The notes under the pieces were generated by a model, which ran no database searches, was not told where the DNA came from, and saw only the letters and a list, made by a program, of their open reading frames with translations. From Papaver somniferum (taxonomy: Eukaryota > Streptophyta > Magnoliopsida > Ranunculales > Papaveraceae): DNA of 64,000 nucleotides. Below are positions 35,391 through 47,465 of this stretch, piece by piece. The stretch is from contig NC_039363.1 in assembly GCF_003573695.1 (NCBI RefSeq), forward strand, positions 125,471,302-125,535,301. The letters run 5' to 3'. Made by a program: the position numbers and the translations under genes. How positions within the stretch are numbered: the first letter of the stretch is position 1; each line of letters opens with the position of its first letter.

Positions 35391-36615
35391 GAGAAACCAT
35401 GAAAATATGGAGAAACCATGAGTTTTTCTCAAACAAGGAAAGTTGTTAGAATGGAGGAGTCTTCATGAGTTTATGAAAATAACAAAATAAGGAAAAATAA
35501 TGGAGGAAGCATGGGACCGGTTAAGGAATGGTCGGCCGGCCGGTGGGCCCCGGCCCATGACGCTTTTCCATTATTTTAATGTTATTATTTTCTCTCTCCA
35601 GTTTCGTGCGGGATTCCTCGTTTGTCCATATTTTTGGATGCTCGTTCGCACAATTGGGTGCTCGTTCGTGCATAATTATTGAGTACACTTGCACCATTAG
35701 ATGGGACTTACTCAGTGATAGTTCAGATGCCCGATTGTTGAGTATTTATTGCTAATTTATGAAATTCAGTGGAGAATGCTTCATGCAATTGAGCAATAAA
35801 AGTGAATAGTTTATTATTATCAATCCATAGGATCAGCCGTGGATTCGACCATGAATTCGGAATAATAACAAAATAGGTATTACCATTCTATGGGATGGTG
35901 GATTCGACCACGGAATCGGAGTAATGAAAGTAGTTATTACCATCCCATGAGATCAGCCGTGGATTCGATCATGAAATCGGAGTAATGAGATTATCTATTA
36001 CCATTCCATGGGGTCATCCATGGATTCGATCATGAAATCGGAGTAATGAGATAAAATAGATTATCTTCTAGGAATTCAGTGGTGAATGTCACGGTAGAAT
36101 TAATCTATTGCAGAAGGGATATTAGTCAGTTAAAGTGTCATACCCGTTCTGAGGTGCATAGTCAGGAAACAACAAGTGTTGCCGAAGTCCTGAAGACGTT
36201 ATTGCTCTCAATCTTACGGAGAACCTCCTGGGTCTATACACGGTCTCTCTATATAGTCAGGGTACAGTGAGTGTTACCGACATTCTGAAGGCGTTATTGC
36301 TCTCAATCTTACGGAGAACCGCCCAATCGTTCTTCTATGTTGAGGGGGGTCTCTCTCATGTAGTCAGGGAACGGTGAGTATCACTGACTTCCTGAAGGCG
36401 TTAATGATGTCAATCTTACGGAGAACCGCCCAATTATGTTATTCTACATAGAGGGCACGATGAAATGTCAGGGATCGAACGCTCAGCTAGTGGAGGACTT
36501 TCGACATGCATGTTCATCATGGCTTCGTAAAATATGTTGCATGCCTGAAAGCGGTGTCAAAAACATGCATCATGATTTTACGGTTTTGAACTTTGTTGAA
36601 AAACCACCATCAACA

Positions 36616-36632
36616 TTAAGTCCCCTGCTTAG
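36616..36632 (-). other. Element D polypurine tract
   Basis: It is identical in sequence to the tract of element C (CTAAGCAGGGGACTTAA on the minus strand) and directly precedes the 3' LTR. Confidence 0.75.
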
Positions 36633-37835
36633 TGAGGGACAGTCATGTTCCGCAATATGCATTAAATGGTGATTTTCAGTCGATGAGATCGGTGGTTGAA
36701 CTCAGTCTACAAAGGTATTTTCAGAATCCTCGATTTGCTCCAATAATGTCATGTACAAGCAAATGCTCAGGTAAGGACCCTGAATGATGGAGTGTCATCC
36801 TGTGAGATGAGGCACTGCTGATTTGGATTGTCGGGCATCCTGTTTTGGTTATCTTAATGTTAGCGGGCCAGAGCCCAAAAAGAAATCCTTGTTTTAAGAA
36901 CAGATGTTCATTCGTTCGTCAGTTAAGAAACAAACAAAATATAGTGATAAAAAATTTATCTATGCGCTTTCACGAAAGCCAAAATTTTATTTTTAAGTAT
37001 GTGAGATTTCACAAAAGGGAGTAAACTTTCGTTTCAAAGGTGGATGCTCGTACGAGAGAAAAGTTTTTTTTTTTTTTTTGAACAGACGTGCGTCTGTTAG
37101 CAATAAAAATTTTGTCTATGAGCTTTCATCAAAAAATTTATTTTCGATGTGAGCTTTCATAAACTTTTGAAAATACACTTCTCGTTTCAAAGACGGATGC
37201 TCGCGAAGAGGGAGCAAAAAAAAATATACACAGTTACGTGAGTTTCACGTTGAAAAATATATTTTTTGTAAAATCAATATTTTGATTTTGAACAATTGTT
37301 GAAAGTAGACAATTATTCACGGTGAAAAATGTCTATATGTAAGTTTTCATAATTGTAGAATGGACGTTTGTCCAATTTTTGAAAAGCCAGTGAATGTTCA
37401 CACAGTGAAAATTTATATGAAATCAATTTTTGATTTTCAGCAATTGTTAGAAGTAAACAATTTTTGATAAAATATTATTTGTATGGGTTTTGTGATCTGA
37501 TAGTGTATGCACAAAACCAATGAGTTTTCACCTCGGTGGGAGTCGCTCACACGGTGAAAATTATGTGAATTGTTCACATGATGGAAGTTTCATGAAAAGT
37601 CAGTGTTGACTCTTGAATGATAAGTTTTTTGCTCACTTTTGCAGTTTTGAAAGAGTAAGCAAGTTTTTCGGAGTTTTACGTTGTTATCACTAAGTTCGTG
37701 AAACTGTAAATAGGTAAGAGTTGAGAATTACCATTTTTGTAGACGTTGTTGTGAGCACCTTTATTCCATGATTCATTGTTTTGTTGAATCCTGCGCTTTG
37801 TATGAACGATGTGCTAAAGTAGCCACTTTGCAAGA
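36633..37835. other. Element D internal, non-coding
   Basis: AT-rich DNA with repeated short phrases (TTTCACAAAAG, GTGAAAATT, CAATTGTTNGAAGTA) and a poly-T run near 37066. No family is recognisable. It may hold the promoter of the antisense exons that follow. Confidence 0.5.
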
Positions 37836-38527
37836 ATGACTAACTCCCATGATGATACTTCCAAAGATGGTGTTTCTAGAGATGACATCTCTACGGATGC
37901 AACTTTAAGAAACGATACTTCTGGGACCTCTGAGTGATGGTGAGAGATCCTTCATACTGAGTTGTACTCATGGATATTTCATTAGCTTTACCATAGGATG
38001 ATCGTATAGTGAGATCCCGGATCGATGTAGACTCCACGGAAATGGAAGAAAGTCTACGGGAGCGGAGAAACCAGAAGTAAGGACTACAGGATGTTAGCAA
38101 ATGACGTGCGACCCCAGCCGTTTCTTTGGTGAGTTGTTAGCGCTCCTTGTGTCATCAATTCGCCCATGCAATTAGGATTACAAGACCAGGGCTTGTTATT
38201 TCTTTTCAGACTTTTGCTCCATCGATTGGCGGTCTTAAACTTGTTCCCGGGCAAACAATTCAGGAATCCAGCACTGATGAAGAAGTCGATGTAAGTATCT
38301 CTTTCGTGCAGGTGATCGTGGCATCTCCTTAAATGAAAAAAAATAATTGTTGTTGATGAATCCAGGAAGAAATTATTGTAGATATGCAGCATGTTGATGA
38401 AGCGCACTCTTCTTTGGAACATAGGAATATGGAGAATTCCCGAAATCCCGAACCGAATGGAGATAACAGCATTGCCAATAGAGATTCCGGCATTGTCGAG
38501 CCCTCAAATGATTTAGAAACTCCCCTG
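37836..38527 (+). pseudogene. Antisense exon cluster of element D, function unknown
   Basis: It is on the strand opposite to D gag, in the same relative place as the spliced ORF of C. Two consecutive phase-0 exons are visible: 38210-38290 (acceptor TTATTTCTTTTCAG, donor GAT|GTAAGT) and 38366-38527 (acceptor TGAATCCAG, donor CTG|GTAAGT). Together they give 81 acidic codons including SSTDEEVD and EEIIVD. A candidate first exon starts at ATG 37836 with a Ser/Thr/Asp-rich sequence but meets a stop at 37935. No further exon with a match to C was found downstream. It is probably a decayed version of the same kind of antisense gene, but sequence similarity to the C protein is not evident by eye. Confidence 0.45.
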
Positions 38528-41329
38528 GTAAGTACATCTCTTGTATTTCTTCATGGAAGTATGAAATTTCTGATTTATGAATGAATGAATGAGAATCCAT
38601 GTGAGTATACGAGTAATTTTGCTGAAATACGTCACAGAAAATTTCCGACTTCAGTCTTTTAGTAAAAACACTGTAGAATCCTCTTCCGGAATCGGATTTT
38701 TGCGGTATGCATACGTATCTTCAATCCCAGGAAATTTCCTAGCTTTTGAAAAGAATATTTTTTAGTTTTGATCATGTCCAGGGCCGTAAAAAGGCGAAAC
38801 AGTAAACTTCCAGGAGACTTTCAGAACTTTTTCAGATTGTATGTTGTCCAATGTTTTGGCCACATATCCTTGCTTGTTCATCCAATTGTTATGAAATTTT
38901 GATATGTTATATAGAACATCCACACGAAGATAATGGTATATGACCCATCCCTATATTCTTCACCAATTGCTCCCAGTTCGTCATCTTATACAGGGCAGCG
39001 TAAAATTATCTCAGACGGGCTTGTTGTAAAACACTCTTGTTGTGTCTTTATACCATTCGCTTGTGTCTTGAACGGTTGGTGAAGGATTTTTATGTCATTG
39101 ATTCATTTGAGATCAGGACCCTTTGATTGATACATGAGCATGGTGCTTGCAGTGCCATCTTGTTTCTGTCAGTCGTAGAAACATCACTTATGAAACCCTG
39201 GTCACGGGATCATCATTGAGGTTGCTCTCAAGAGGTGGTGATGTAATGACCATGATTGCATGCCCCGGTGGCAGCATTCCTTTTGTGGAGAATGATCAGC
39301 GCACGAGAGTCTGGTGTCACGATTCTTGGACTGTGAAACTCATCACCATGATCAGTGGACCGTCAGTCCCCAGTGTTTTGTAAAATCTCTCTTTTCGTTT
39401 TCCCTTCTTCTAGCAAGACCTAGATAGAGGACCTAGGTAGAAAAATTGATGTAAAAACCTAGGTGGTCGAAGTTGGAGGTACCTTGATGAAGGACTTAGC
39501 GGAATGACCTGGTGGACACCGATCGACTGTGGAAGTTATGAATCCCGTCTAAGAATTGCTTCTTGCATGTTGTATGCTCTGGAAACTGTAGGAACCTCAT
39601 ACGACGTCGGAATTCGATGCTTGACCCCAATTTTTGAATCTAAGAGACTGAATTATCACATGACAAAAGAAACACTCAATTTGGAGTTGTAGAGGTCAGA
39701 CAACGAAGCGTGCACATTTGTAATTTGTAATCCCGTACAAATTTTTCAGATTTCGTAGACCTGACGGTAAAGGCCATATCTTTCAGCTCGTATGTCCGAT
39801 TGATGCACCCTTTTAGTATGTTATAGAAGAGACATAGAAGAACATCTTTTGTTGAGGAATCATTGTCCCATTCCTCACCCATTAGTACGTTTTTGTAAAC
39901 CCGTGTCCTGAAATGTGTTGTATCTCCTTTGTAGAGGTGATGAGAACATTTTGTAGAATACTTTGGCTTGTGCCCGTCCATCGTGCAGGCTTTTTGGAAG
40001 ACGCTCATGTTAACATGTTTTCGCGTCTACACATATTGATATGAATTATTAGGGCTTGAAGAAGTACGATCCATCGAGTAACACTTCAGATAACGGATAG
40101 TTGATGAAGCCCTGTCATTAGGATGATGCTCCTGAGACCGTTGTTGATGCTGAGACCATGGATGGAGTTTTCTCCAGAAAATTCTTGTTGATGCAGATAC
40201 TATGGATAGAGTTTCTCCAGATACCGAGAAGGCTAGAACCATGATTATCGACATAGTGTTGCTCCTCTATCCAGTGAGCCGCGAAGTGGCTTTGTCAGGG
40301 AGTTGATGTTGTTGGGGAAGATAGAAGCAGCGGACTTCATTCAATACGATCAAGTCCTCAGTGTGTCGAAGTATTTTGTGCAATCGATAAATGATGCTTC
40401 ATCTTCTCCAGAAGTATTATCATGGGATAGTGAAGATTTATCGACTATAGCACTTTGATCGTGTCGGTATTGAATCAGTGTGTCACCATTGAGATATTTA
40501 TGCTGAAGCTAGATGCGCCATTATATAAGGTGTACTATTTGATTGGGAGTACAATCTGAAGGCTTACTAGAGGCTTGAGCGTTGAAGCGTCGTATCCCTT
40601 AAGCATCAAATGTATTAGCTTTGATCATCTCGACCCTGAGTATCTTCTGTTGATTTAACATTCTTTTCGTTGCGGTAGTAGGATTCAACACTTGTGCAGA
40701 CATCAGAGTTTTCTGATTTTGTGGCGCATATGGACACTCCTGCAAGGCTATGGAGAAACACCCAAAGTATTTTTTGCCATGCTTGGACATCATCTCAGTA
40801 ATGGATGTCCCGGTGCTCGATTTGGAGAAATGTCAGATTCAACCACTTGGTAAAATACTAATGCGGTGAAGTTACCATTCATAACGTCTTGCAGAGTTAC
40901 TAGCAGGATTGAGTCCCCATGCCAGGATAGCATGCGAGGAAATAAATGACATAGACATGGAAGGAATGAGACTTTACTGAGTGCGGAACCTCTTGATGAA
41001 TGTCTATGCATCTTTTGCAGGTTCTTTCTTCAATCTCGTCAAAGTTCGAAATTCCTCCAAGAGCTCTGATGATGAAATGTCCGTAAAATCTTCTGGATCA
41101 GAAATTTCTTCATTGTAGAGATGTGCAACCAAAGGCGCTCTGTCAGCATGGATCCACGCTCGTCTGAAGAACATGTCATATTCTGGATCATCCTGATTAT
41201 GTGAAACTTGGTTTCTGTCCAGGTTGAACTTATGTCCACTTTGAGAGTGATGTAGCCATAAATATTTCCGACCGATCCTTCAAGGTCTCTGATTGATATG
41301 GGATCACGACTAGGTTCTTATTGAGTGAT
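38528..41329. other. Element D internal, unassigned
   Basis: About 2.8 kb with no recognisable RT, RNase H or integrase on either strand. Minus-strand ORF pieces at 40790-41011 and 41039-41239 may be the decayed end of protease and its linker. Short ORFs at 39147-39383 and 39676-40008 have no family features. Confidence 0.45.
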
Positions 41330-41890
41330 GCCTGCAGCTCCGAGGGTTTTCAGTGGAATGATGTTGATGGCGGTGTCAGCATCGATCAACATTCTTCCGG
41401 ATTCATTTCCTCTGAGATGGACTGTGGTAACTAGTCCCTAGTCGTGCATCTCCTTGTGGATGAAGGTTCAAGGAGTATTTTCGGGATGGATAGACTTCTG
41501 ACACAATGTCATTTGGTGATGTGAATATGTCTTTCCTCCTTGCCTTGGACATATAGAGCAATTCACAGATATACTCGATCAACAATTGAACTTCTTCTTT
41601 GACTAGTTGTTCAGAGAATGTAAAGGTTCTGACTGAAGAGGATTCTTGTGTACTCCTTCAGTCCCCAGTTGAAGCTATTATGGATCAACCTTCTCTTTGA
41701 AAATATTGCAGTTACCTATTGGATGATTGGTGAACTTATGAAGGCAGCAGTACCTGGGATTATTCATTTCTTCTTCAGTTGGCTGTCTCCTGATGAACAA
41801 CAATTTGATTGCACCATCTTGAACCCAGACTTCCAGTAAGTCGATCACTCCTTCATGAGAAAAGAGAAGTTGAGTCTGTCTGATCATTTC
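41330..41890 (-). pseudogene. Element D nucleocapsid tail and protease remnant
   Basis: The upper part (41678-41887) has a Cys/His cluster, NPRYCCLHKFTNHPIGNCNIFK, in the pattern found at the C-terminus of Tat gag. Lower down (about 41330-41405) a frame reads RMLIDADTAINIIPLKTLGAAG, a retropepsin active site in which the usual DTGAS has become DADTA. Frame changes occur between and around these parts. No active protease is possible. Confidence 0.65.
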
Positions 41891-42082
41891 CCTGTTCGTT
41901 GATGTCGGGTTGAGGTTTGTGCATTTCAGGATTGGTTATCCTTTCTTTGCACTTCTGAAGGATCCTGAGAGATTGGAGAAGTATGATTCTGCTGTGGTGC
42001 TTCGGCTTTCCTTTTGCTTCCTTCAGCAACAACTTTCATGGAAGCTTGGAGGTTGTATTTTCTTTTGAAGAGACGCCGAGTA

Positions 42083-43118
42083 TCACGAGGTTCTCAGTCT
42101 AGGTCTTTTTCTTTCCAGTAAAGCATGTGTTGTAGTCGTTGATCGTCTGGCTGCTTCATGAAGTTCTGAGAAAGTCTGGAACCGGAGATTTTCTAGCAAG
42201 GCTCTGTAGACCGGTATCATTATGTTGATGCACAATTCCACCAGTTTTTGTTCAGTGACATTCAGGTCATGACAATTCAAAGCTTGGACTCTGAACCTCT
42301 TCACATAGTCGTTCGGATGTTCATTGTTCTTCTGAGACATTCTTCTTAAGTCAGAGAGAGTAATCTGCTCTGAGACGAAGAAGTATTTCCGGTAGAATGC
42401 GTTAATAATCTCTCCCCAGCTAGTGATGCTCCCATGTGCAATATTGTTGTACCATGTGTATGCTCGGCCTGTCAGGGATTTCGAGAATTCCTTCAGACGG
42501 ACGACATGGTTGTGTTCGTGCTCGCCTAGTGCTTCCAGGAATCGAGAGACATGTTCTCGAGCTTTCCCCGTTCCGTTGTACAGTGTGAACGTTGGAGAGG
42601 TTTAGCCCTTCGGGAGAGGAATCTTTTGCGTAGCAGCGGGATATGGAGGTTGATGACGGTGAACATATGGTGATGAAGCCTGCAGACTTCTCTGGTGGAT
42701 TTTCTGCAGCTTTGCAGACTTCATCATCCACCACATTAATTGGAGAGACTTCGGGGTATGTTTCTTTGGCTTTCTCTTTCTCTGAATGGCGTTGGGACGG
42801 AATCTGTGCAGGTGACAACTTGTCTGTGAGGTCCTTGAGATGAGCGCATAGTTCCTTCTGTGTTGTTGTCATCTTTACCTGATTCTTGGATATAATTTCC
42901 TGAATCTTCATGAGATCAGTTATGGTAGGCGGATTTTCTCTGATTTCTTCAGGAGACTTGCCAAAGAGAGGATTACTTCCGACGTTGGTTTTAGGAGGAG
43001 TGCTATCGACACCATCGATGTTGGAAGCGGGAGTGGTTTCTAGAGTAACACCATTGTTGCTAGTGCTAGCATTGTTTGTGTTAGGATTAGTAATTGAACC
43101 TGACCTAAGATCAACCAT
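42083..43118 (-). pseudogene. gag: Element D gag, frameshifted
   Basis: It starts MVDLRSG at 43118 with a Thr/Asn-rich N-terminus, then a KMTTTQKELCAHLKDLTDKL coiled-coil-like stretch. The capsid core is recognisable only after changing frame near 42605: FTLYNGTGKAREHVSRFLEA, then GRAYTWYNNI and INAFYRKYFF, then NDYVKRFRVQALNC and the segment ending near 42083. The order and motifs are those of retrotransposon gag in Tat elements. The frameshift means that only a truncated product could be made from the present copy. Confidence 0.85.
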
Positions 43119-43154
43119 CTTGTGAAAACATGAGATTCCAACCGAGAGATTAAT

Positions 43155-43172
43155 CTCCCACTATGGTCGCCA
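43155..43172 (-). other. Element D primer binding site
   Basis: The minus strand reads TGGCGACCATAGTGGGAG, three bases after the 5' LTR end. It matches the PBS of C at all but two positions. Confidence 0.65.
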
Positions 43173-43175
43173 ATT

Positions 43176-45668
43176 TGTGGATGGGGAAAAATGGTTTGCT
43201 GGTTTTCTAGGAAAGTGAAGAGTCGAGCGTGCGGACGAGATTCCTCGGCCGAGCAAACTGCTGAACCTCACACAGATGCACTGCAAAGGGAGTGCTTATA
43301 TTCGAGAGATCAATCTGTAGGACTCCGGACTAAACCAAGTCAATGGCCTTTCCAGGGTCAATTCGGTCGCAAAGAGGGAGATGGGTTGATCTGTAGGAGG
43401 GAAGCTGAGAATTGTGTGGGATCAAGGATTGTGGATGTGTTGAAGGTTTCTGCAAATTGATGAATTACTGAAGTTGAGTTCTGTAAATAAGTTTTAATCG
43501 AGTTGTTGACGAATGATGATCATGATCCCCCCATCGGTTTTCCTCGATTTGGACTTATTTATATTGCAAGAATGATGAACATCCTGATCCCTGTAAGTGT
43601 GACGGTTTCTTGAGTGAAAGAGTGGGAAAGTGGAAGATCATGGTGAATCCAGTTCCATGTCGTGTGGAGACTTGGTTAACCGTCCACCCACTACTTTGCT
43701 AACTTCTTCAACCATTGCACGACTTACTCACATTCTCATCATGGATGTATCCACGTGCCATAGGCCGCCAGATCAAAAACCTAATTGATATCCCCCATTT
43801 GTGATGTGATTGATGTCTCACGAATCTTGGAGTCTGCATGACAAACGTGGAATAATTAGTCGGTTGTTGACTGATTAGACAGTGAGTCTAGGTTTTGTTG
43901 AATCGAGCATGAGTGATGAATGCTCAGCGATTCATTGATTTGAACATGTCTGTTGAGACTAATTTGAATGATATTGACATTGCGCGTACTAGCAATATTG
44001 TAAATTCAGTGATGAAGTACTGATCTGAGCAAGTATTGCTCAATTCAAGGAATTACTGAATATTGATAGCTGGATCAATATTCGAGCAATTGAGCAAGTA
44101 TTGCGAATTACTGAATATTGACAGTTGGGAAATTGAGCAAGTATTGCTCAATTCGACGAATTACTGAATATTGATAGTTGGATCAATATTCGAGCAACTG
44201 AGCAAGTATTGCTCAATTCGACGGATTACTGAATATTGATAGTTGGATCAATATTCGAGCAACTGAGCAAGCACTACTCAATTCGACGAATTACTGGTAA
44301 ATAGTGGGTCAATATTCGAGCAACTGAGAAAGTATTGCTCAATTCGACGAATTATTTATTTATTGGTGAGGTGACCCAATAAAATATTAATTAAAATACT
44401 GTTAGGTTACCGAATATTATATAATTAATCTGCGTGTTGTTTACTGGATCAACATAAATTTATTCAGTGTGTGAACATGCTCAGAATGATGATTTGTTGA
44501 GCGTTTGTTTAAAACCCTAGTTTTTGATCAATTGTTCGTTAATTGGTGGATCGCTGAAAATAGGTCAAGTGAGACCACATGGAATTATGGAATTCCATGT
44601 GGTGCCCGAGCGCTTGAGTGAGCGTGCACCAGAGTTGGTGAAAGAATGATGATTAAATATTGGTTTCATCATTTACTGAAATAGTGCTCGTCTGAGCATT
44701 AGGTAATAAAACATAATTTATGGAGGAGTGAGGGACCGACCAAGAAGGCATGGAACCGACCCTTGAGGGTGTGGGACCAGCTGATGGTCGACTGAGCAAA
44801 TCTCAAGTTGGTTGGGAAGAGTTTGGACCCAATATGAGCAATTGCGCAAATTAGGTCAAAATTGTGAAAACGTGTGGGACCGGCTCGTTGCAATCCCTAG
44901 ATCCTCCCTTGGTCGGTCAAGGGATCATGCTCGTGTCACCATAATGCCCGTGTCTCAGTCATGAGAGTTTCGGCATTTTTTTATGTGCGTTTGAGCAATA
45001 TCTTGAATTTTCAGAAGAGTTCGATCTTTGACTGAAATTCTCGATTTTGCTTGAATGAGCAAGTATGCCCGTTTGATCAATATTCCGTGAATATTAAAAT
45101 AATAATATTTTAATATAATTTCGTGAGTAGCCTAGTCGGTCATGTGACCATGTTGACTTTGGGCTTTTTCGTGGTTTGCGCAATATTTGAGAAAATATGG
45201 GGAAACCAAGATTTTGCTACAACGGGGAAGTTTCATGAGATGAGAGAAATAACAATTTATGAAAGATTGGGGATTGCTAGGTGGGACCGGCCACGGCTAG
45301 GGCATGGCCGGACGGCTAAGTGTCACCGACGTCCTGAAGGCGTTATTGCTCTCAATCTTACGGAGAACCGCCCAATCATTTTTCATTTAGAGGGGGGTCT
45401 CTCTCATGTAGTCAGGGAACTGTGAGTATCACCGACGTCCTGAAGGCGTTAATGCTCTCAATCTTACGGAGGACCGCCCAATTATGTTATTCTACATAAA
45501 GGGAACGATGAAATGTCAGGGATCGAACGCTCAGCTAGTGGAGGCCTTTCGACATACAAGTTCATCATGGCTTCGTAAAATATGAATCGTTACATGCCTG
45601 AAAGCCGTGTCAAAAACATGCATCATGATTTTACGGTTTTGACCTTTGTTGAAAATCCACTATCAACA
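43176..45668 (-). repeat. Element D 5' LTR
   Basis: It starts TGTGGATGGGG in plus orientation and ends TATCAACA, followed by TTGGT. A minus-strand TATA box (TATAAATA) is at 43556-43563. The 65-bp tandem units are at about 44020-44360, and two units of the 100-bp repeat are at about 45318-45490. It lacks the hAT-like insertion and the 60-bp units of the other copy. Confidence 0.88.
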
Positions 45669-45675
45669 TTGGTAC

Positions 45676-47184
45676 TGATATACACATTTTTGTGTCCGAT
45701 TTGTCTCGATTCTATATATTGTTAGGGCTTATTTTTGTACTTATTTATTTGTAGGTATTTTTGGGCAATAAACATTTTTGGAAAAAATTGGCTCGAAAAG
45801 TTGTCAGAAAGCACCCGGAGGACACTTGCTATTCGGACCCCCGATTTGGATAAGGGGCACCCCCAGGACACCCCTTAAGGCAGCTTCTAAAGGCACCCTT
45901 GCTCTGGATAGGGGCGCCCCCTTTCTTCACAAATTCGAATTTCAAATTTGGCGGGAAACTCCATTATTACCTGCGTGAATTTGGGAGCATCAGTTGGACG
46001 TGAAATAACGAGATTCAATGGCTGATTTTTGTTGGGCTGGACTTCCTAGAGCATAACAGGGTTGGTATAGGTGATTGGATCGAATGAATTGGGTTAGATT
46101 GACCGGGAGAAGGAAACAGGGGTGTTGTGGTCACAGGTTACTGTTGGAATATTTTTTCAACAATTCAGGGAGATTAAAGGCTAGAAAAGCTTCCCCAACA
46201 TTCGTAGTTATCTAATAAAGAGTTTGGAAGTATTGGGAGAGGTCAAATACGCGTGAAGAGAGTTTGGCTGGAAGAAAACTCTGAAACTTGTTGTGGAGAT
46301 AAACCAAGATTTTGGGGGAGATTTAATCGAGCTGTGGCCTATAAAAGGAGAGGGGATAAGTCATATAAGGGGAACGAAACCTTAGGATAAGTTTAGAACA
46401 TCACAGACCTCCAGAGATCGAGTTGCAGAAAATACAATATTTTGTTGCTGCTGCTGAAGAGGAAGAATACGAAGAACATTGACGCACAAGCAACTGTCGC
46501 AGAAAACTATCGTTGTTTCACAACAGAACCTATGTGTCGTTCATCACAGCGGTTGCATTAGGTCTTTAGATACTATTTCGCCCTGTAACAGTGATTCTGC
46601 AACACCAATACACAGTTGCAAACAGTCTGTGTTATTACTTTTCACTCATTTAATCATCTTTTGAGCAACAAACACATATTTTGAGACCATGATTAATATG
46701 AGGAGCTAAACCCCATTGCTGAGGCGGTAGAGGAAGTTATTTTTCCAACAAAAAGTGGTATATTCTATTTTATCTTTTTATTTTCAATAATTATATGATT
46801 ATTTGCCCTGAACTATTATTGAATATGATTTTTATTTGAGTGATTGTGATTTATTTTGATGGAATATGCTTAATTTTAAGATTTTTGATGCTTCATACTT
46901 GGTATTTACAATTATTACTTTTGAAAATCTACTTGTTGCAATATTTTAGAATCAAATTAAACGAGAAAATTGCATAAATATAAGTATTGGTTCAATCACT
47001 TTGAACTTGAAAAATAGTGGAATCTTAGCCTCAGTGTTTCTTTTAATATTGATATCATCTTTGATCGAGTTTGCTATAATTTTTAGTGAGTTTTATATTT
47101 TAATTTTAGAATTTAGGTCTAATTAATATCCTTCACAAGTATGAGAATCGAACCACTTTTACCACTATCTACAAAATAACATCA
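45676..47184 (+). repeat. Element E: solo LTR related to the Athila LTR of element A
   Basis: It starts TGATATACAC and ends AACATCA, and is flanked on both sides by B LTR sequence (TTGGTAC before, ACGTTCAAG after). It is similar in plan to 7728-9377 but diverged, with a TATA box (TATAAAAG) at 46340-46347. No internal region accompanies it, so it is a solo LTR left by LTR-LTR recombination. A clean five-base duplication is not visible. Confidence 0.75.
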
Positions 47185-47402
47185 ACGTTCAAGATTACTC
47201 CTCTTATATTCAATCAGGCTCGCATATTTCTATTTGTTGATTGCGGATTGAATTAAGAGTTAGAGATATTAAACTCTTTGATATACTTTATTCTAGATTG
47301 AGTCTGACTGTCTAGTTGATTCTCTAGAAAGTGTATTGGAGTAAGTCCTCTCAGATTTCCAAACGAATTGTTGGGTGTGGTTGTTAGACCCCCGCATTTT
47401 CA
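47185..47402 (+). repeat. Element B 5' LTR, final piece
   Basis: It matches 53642-53856 closely, including CTCTTATATTCAATCAGGCTCG and the GTTAGACCC...GCATTTTCA end. It joins the PBS after two bases. Confidence 0.9.
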
Positions 47403-47404
47403 AT

Positions 47405-47416
47405 TGGTATCAGAGC
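47405..47416 (+). other. Element B primer binding site, initiator tRNA-Met
   Basis: TGGTATCAGAGC is the standard PBS complementary to the 3' end of plant initiator tRNA-Met, used by copia elements. Confidence 0.92.
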
Positions 47417-47465
47417 AGGAAAACACGTTAAAGACCTTATAAGTATGTGTTTGTAGCGATCTGAT

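Larger units (their letters stand above)
32502..36615 (-). repeat. Element D 3' LTR, enlarged
   Basis: It matches 43176-45668 over its outer parts. Inside are three blocks: 65-bp tandem units (about 33340-33700), a hAT-like insertion (about 34396-35390) and about 60-bp tandem units (35810-36065) not present in the other LTR. Three copies of a roughly 100-bp unit (about 36170-36437) face two in the other LTR. A minus-strand TATA box is at 32893-32900. Confidence 0.85.
32502..45668 (-). mobile_element. Element D: Tat-type Ty3/gypsy derivative without pol
   Basis: The LTRs begin TGTGGATG and end ATCAACA, and an exact target duplication TTGGT flanks the element (32497-32501, 45669-45673). Reading on the minus strand: 5' LTR (43176-45668), PBS, gag, broken protease, a long stretch without recognisable pol, an antisense exon cluster, polypurine tract and 3' LTR (32502-36615). 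PBS and polypurine tract match element C, but RT, RNase H and integrase are missing. The 3' LTR is about 1.6 kb longer than the 5' LTR because of an insertion and because of repeats missing from the 5' copy. Confidence 0.88.
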
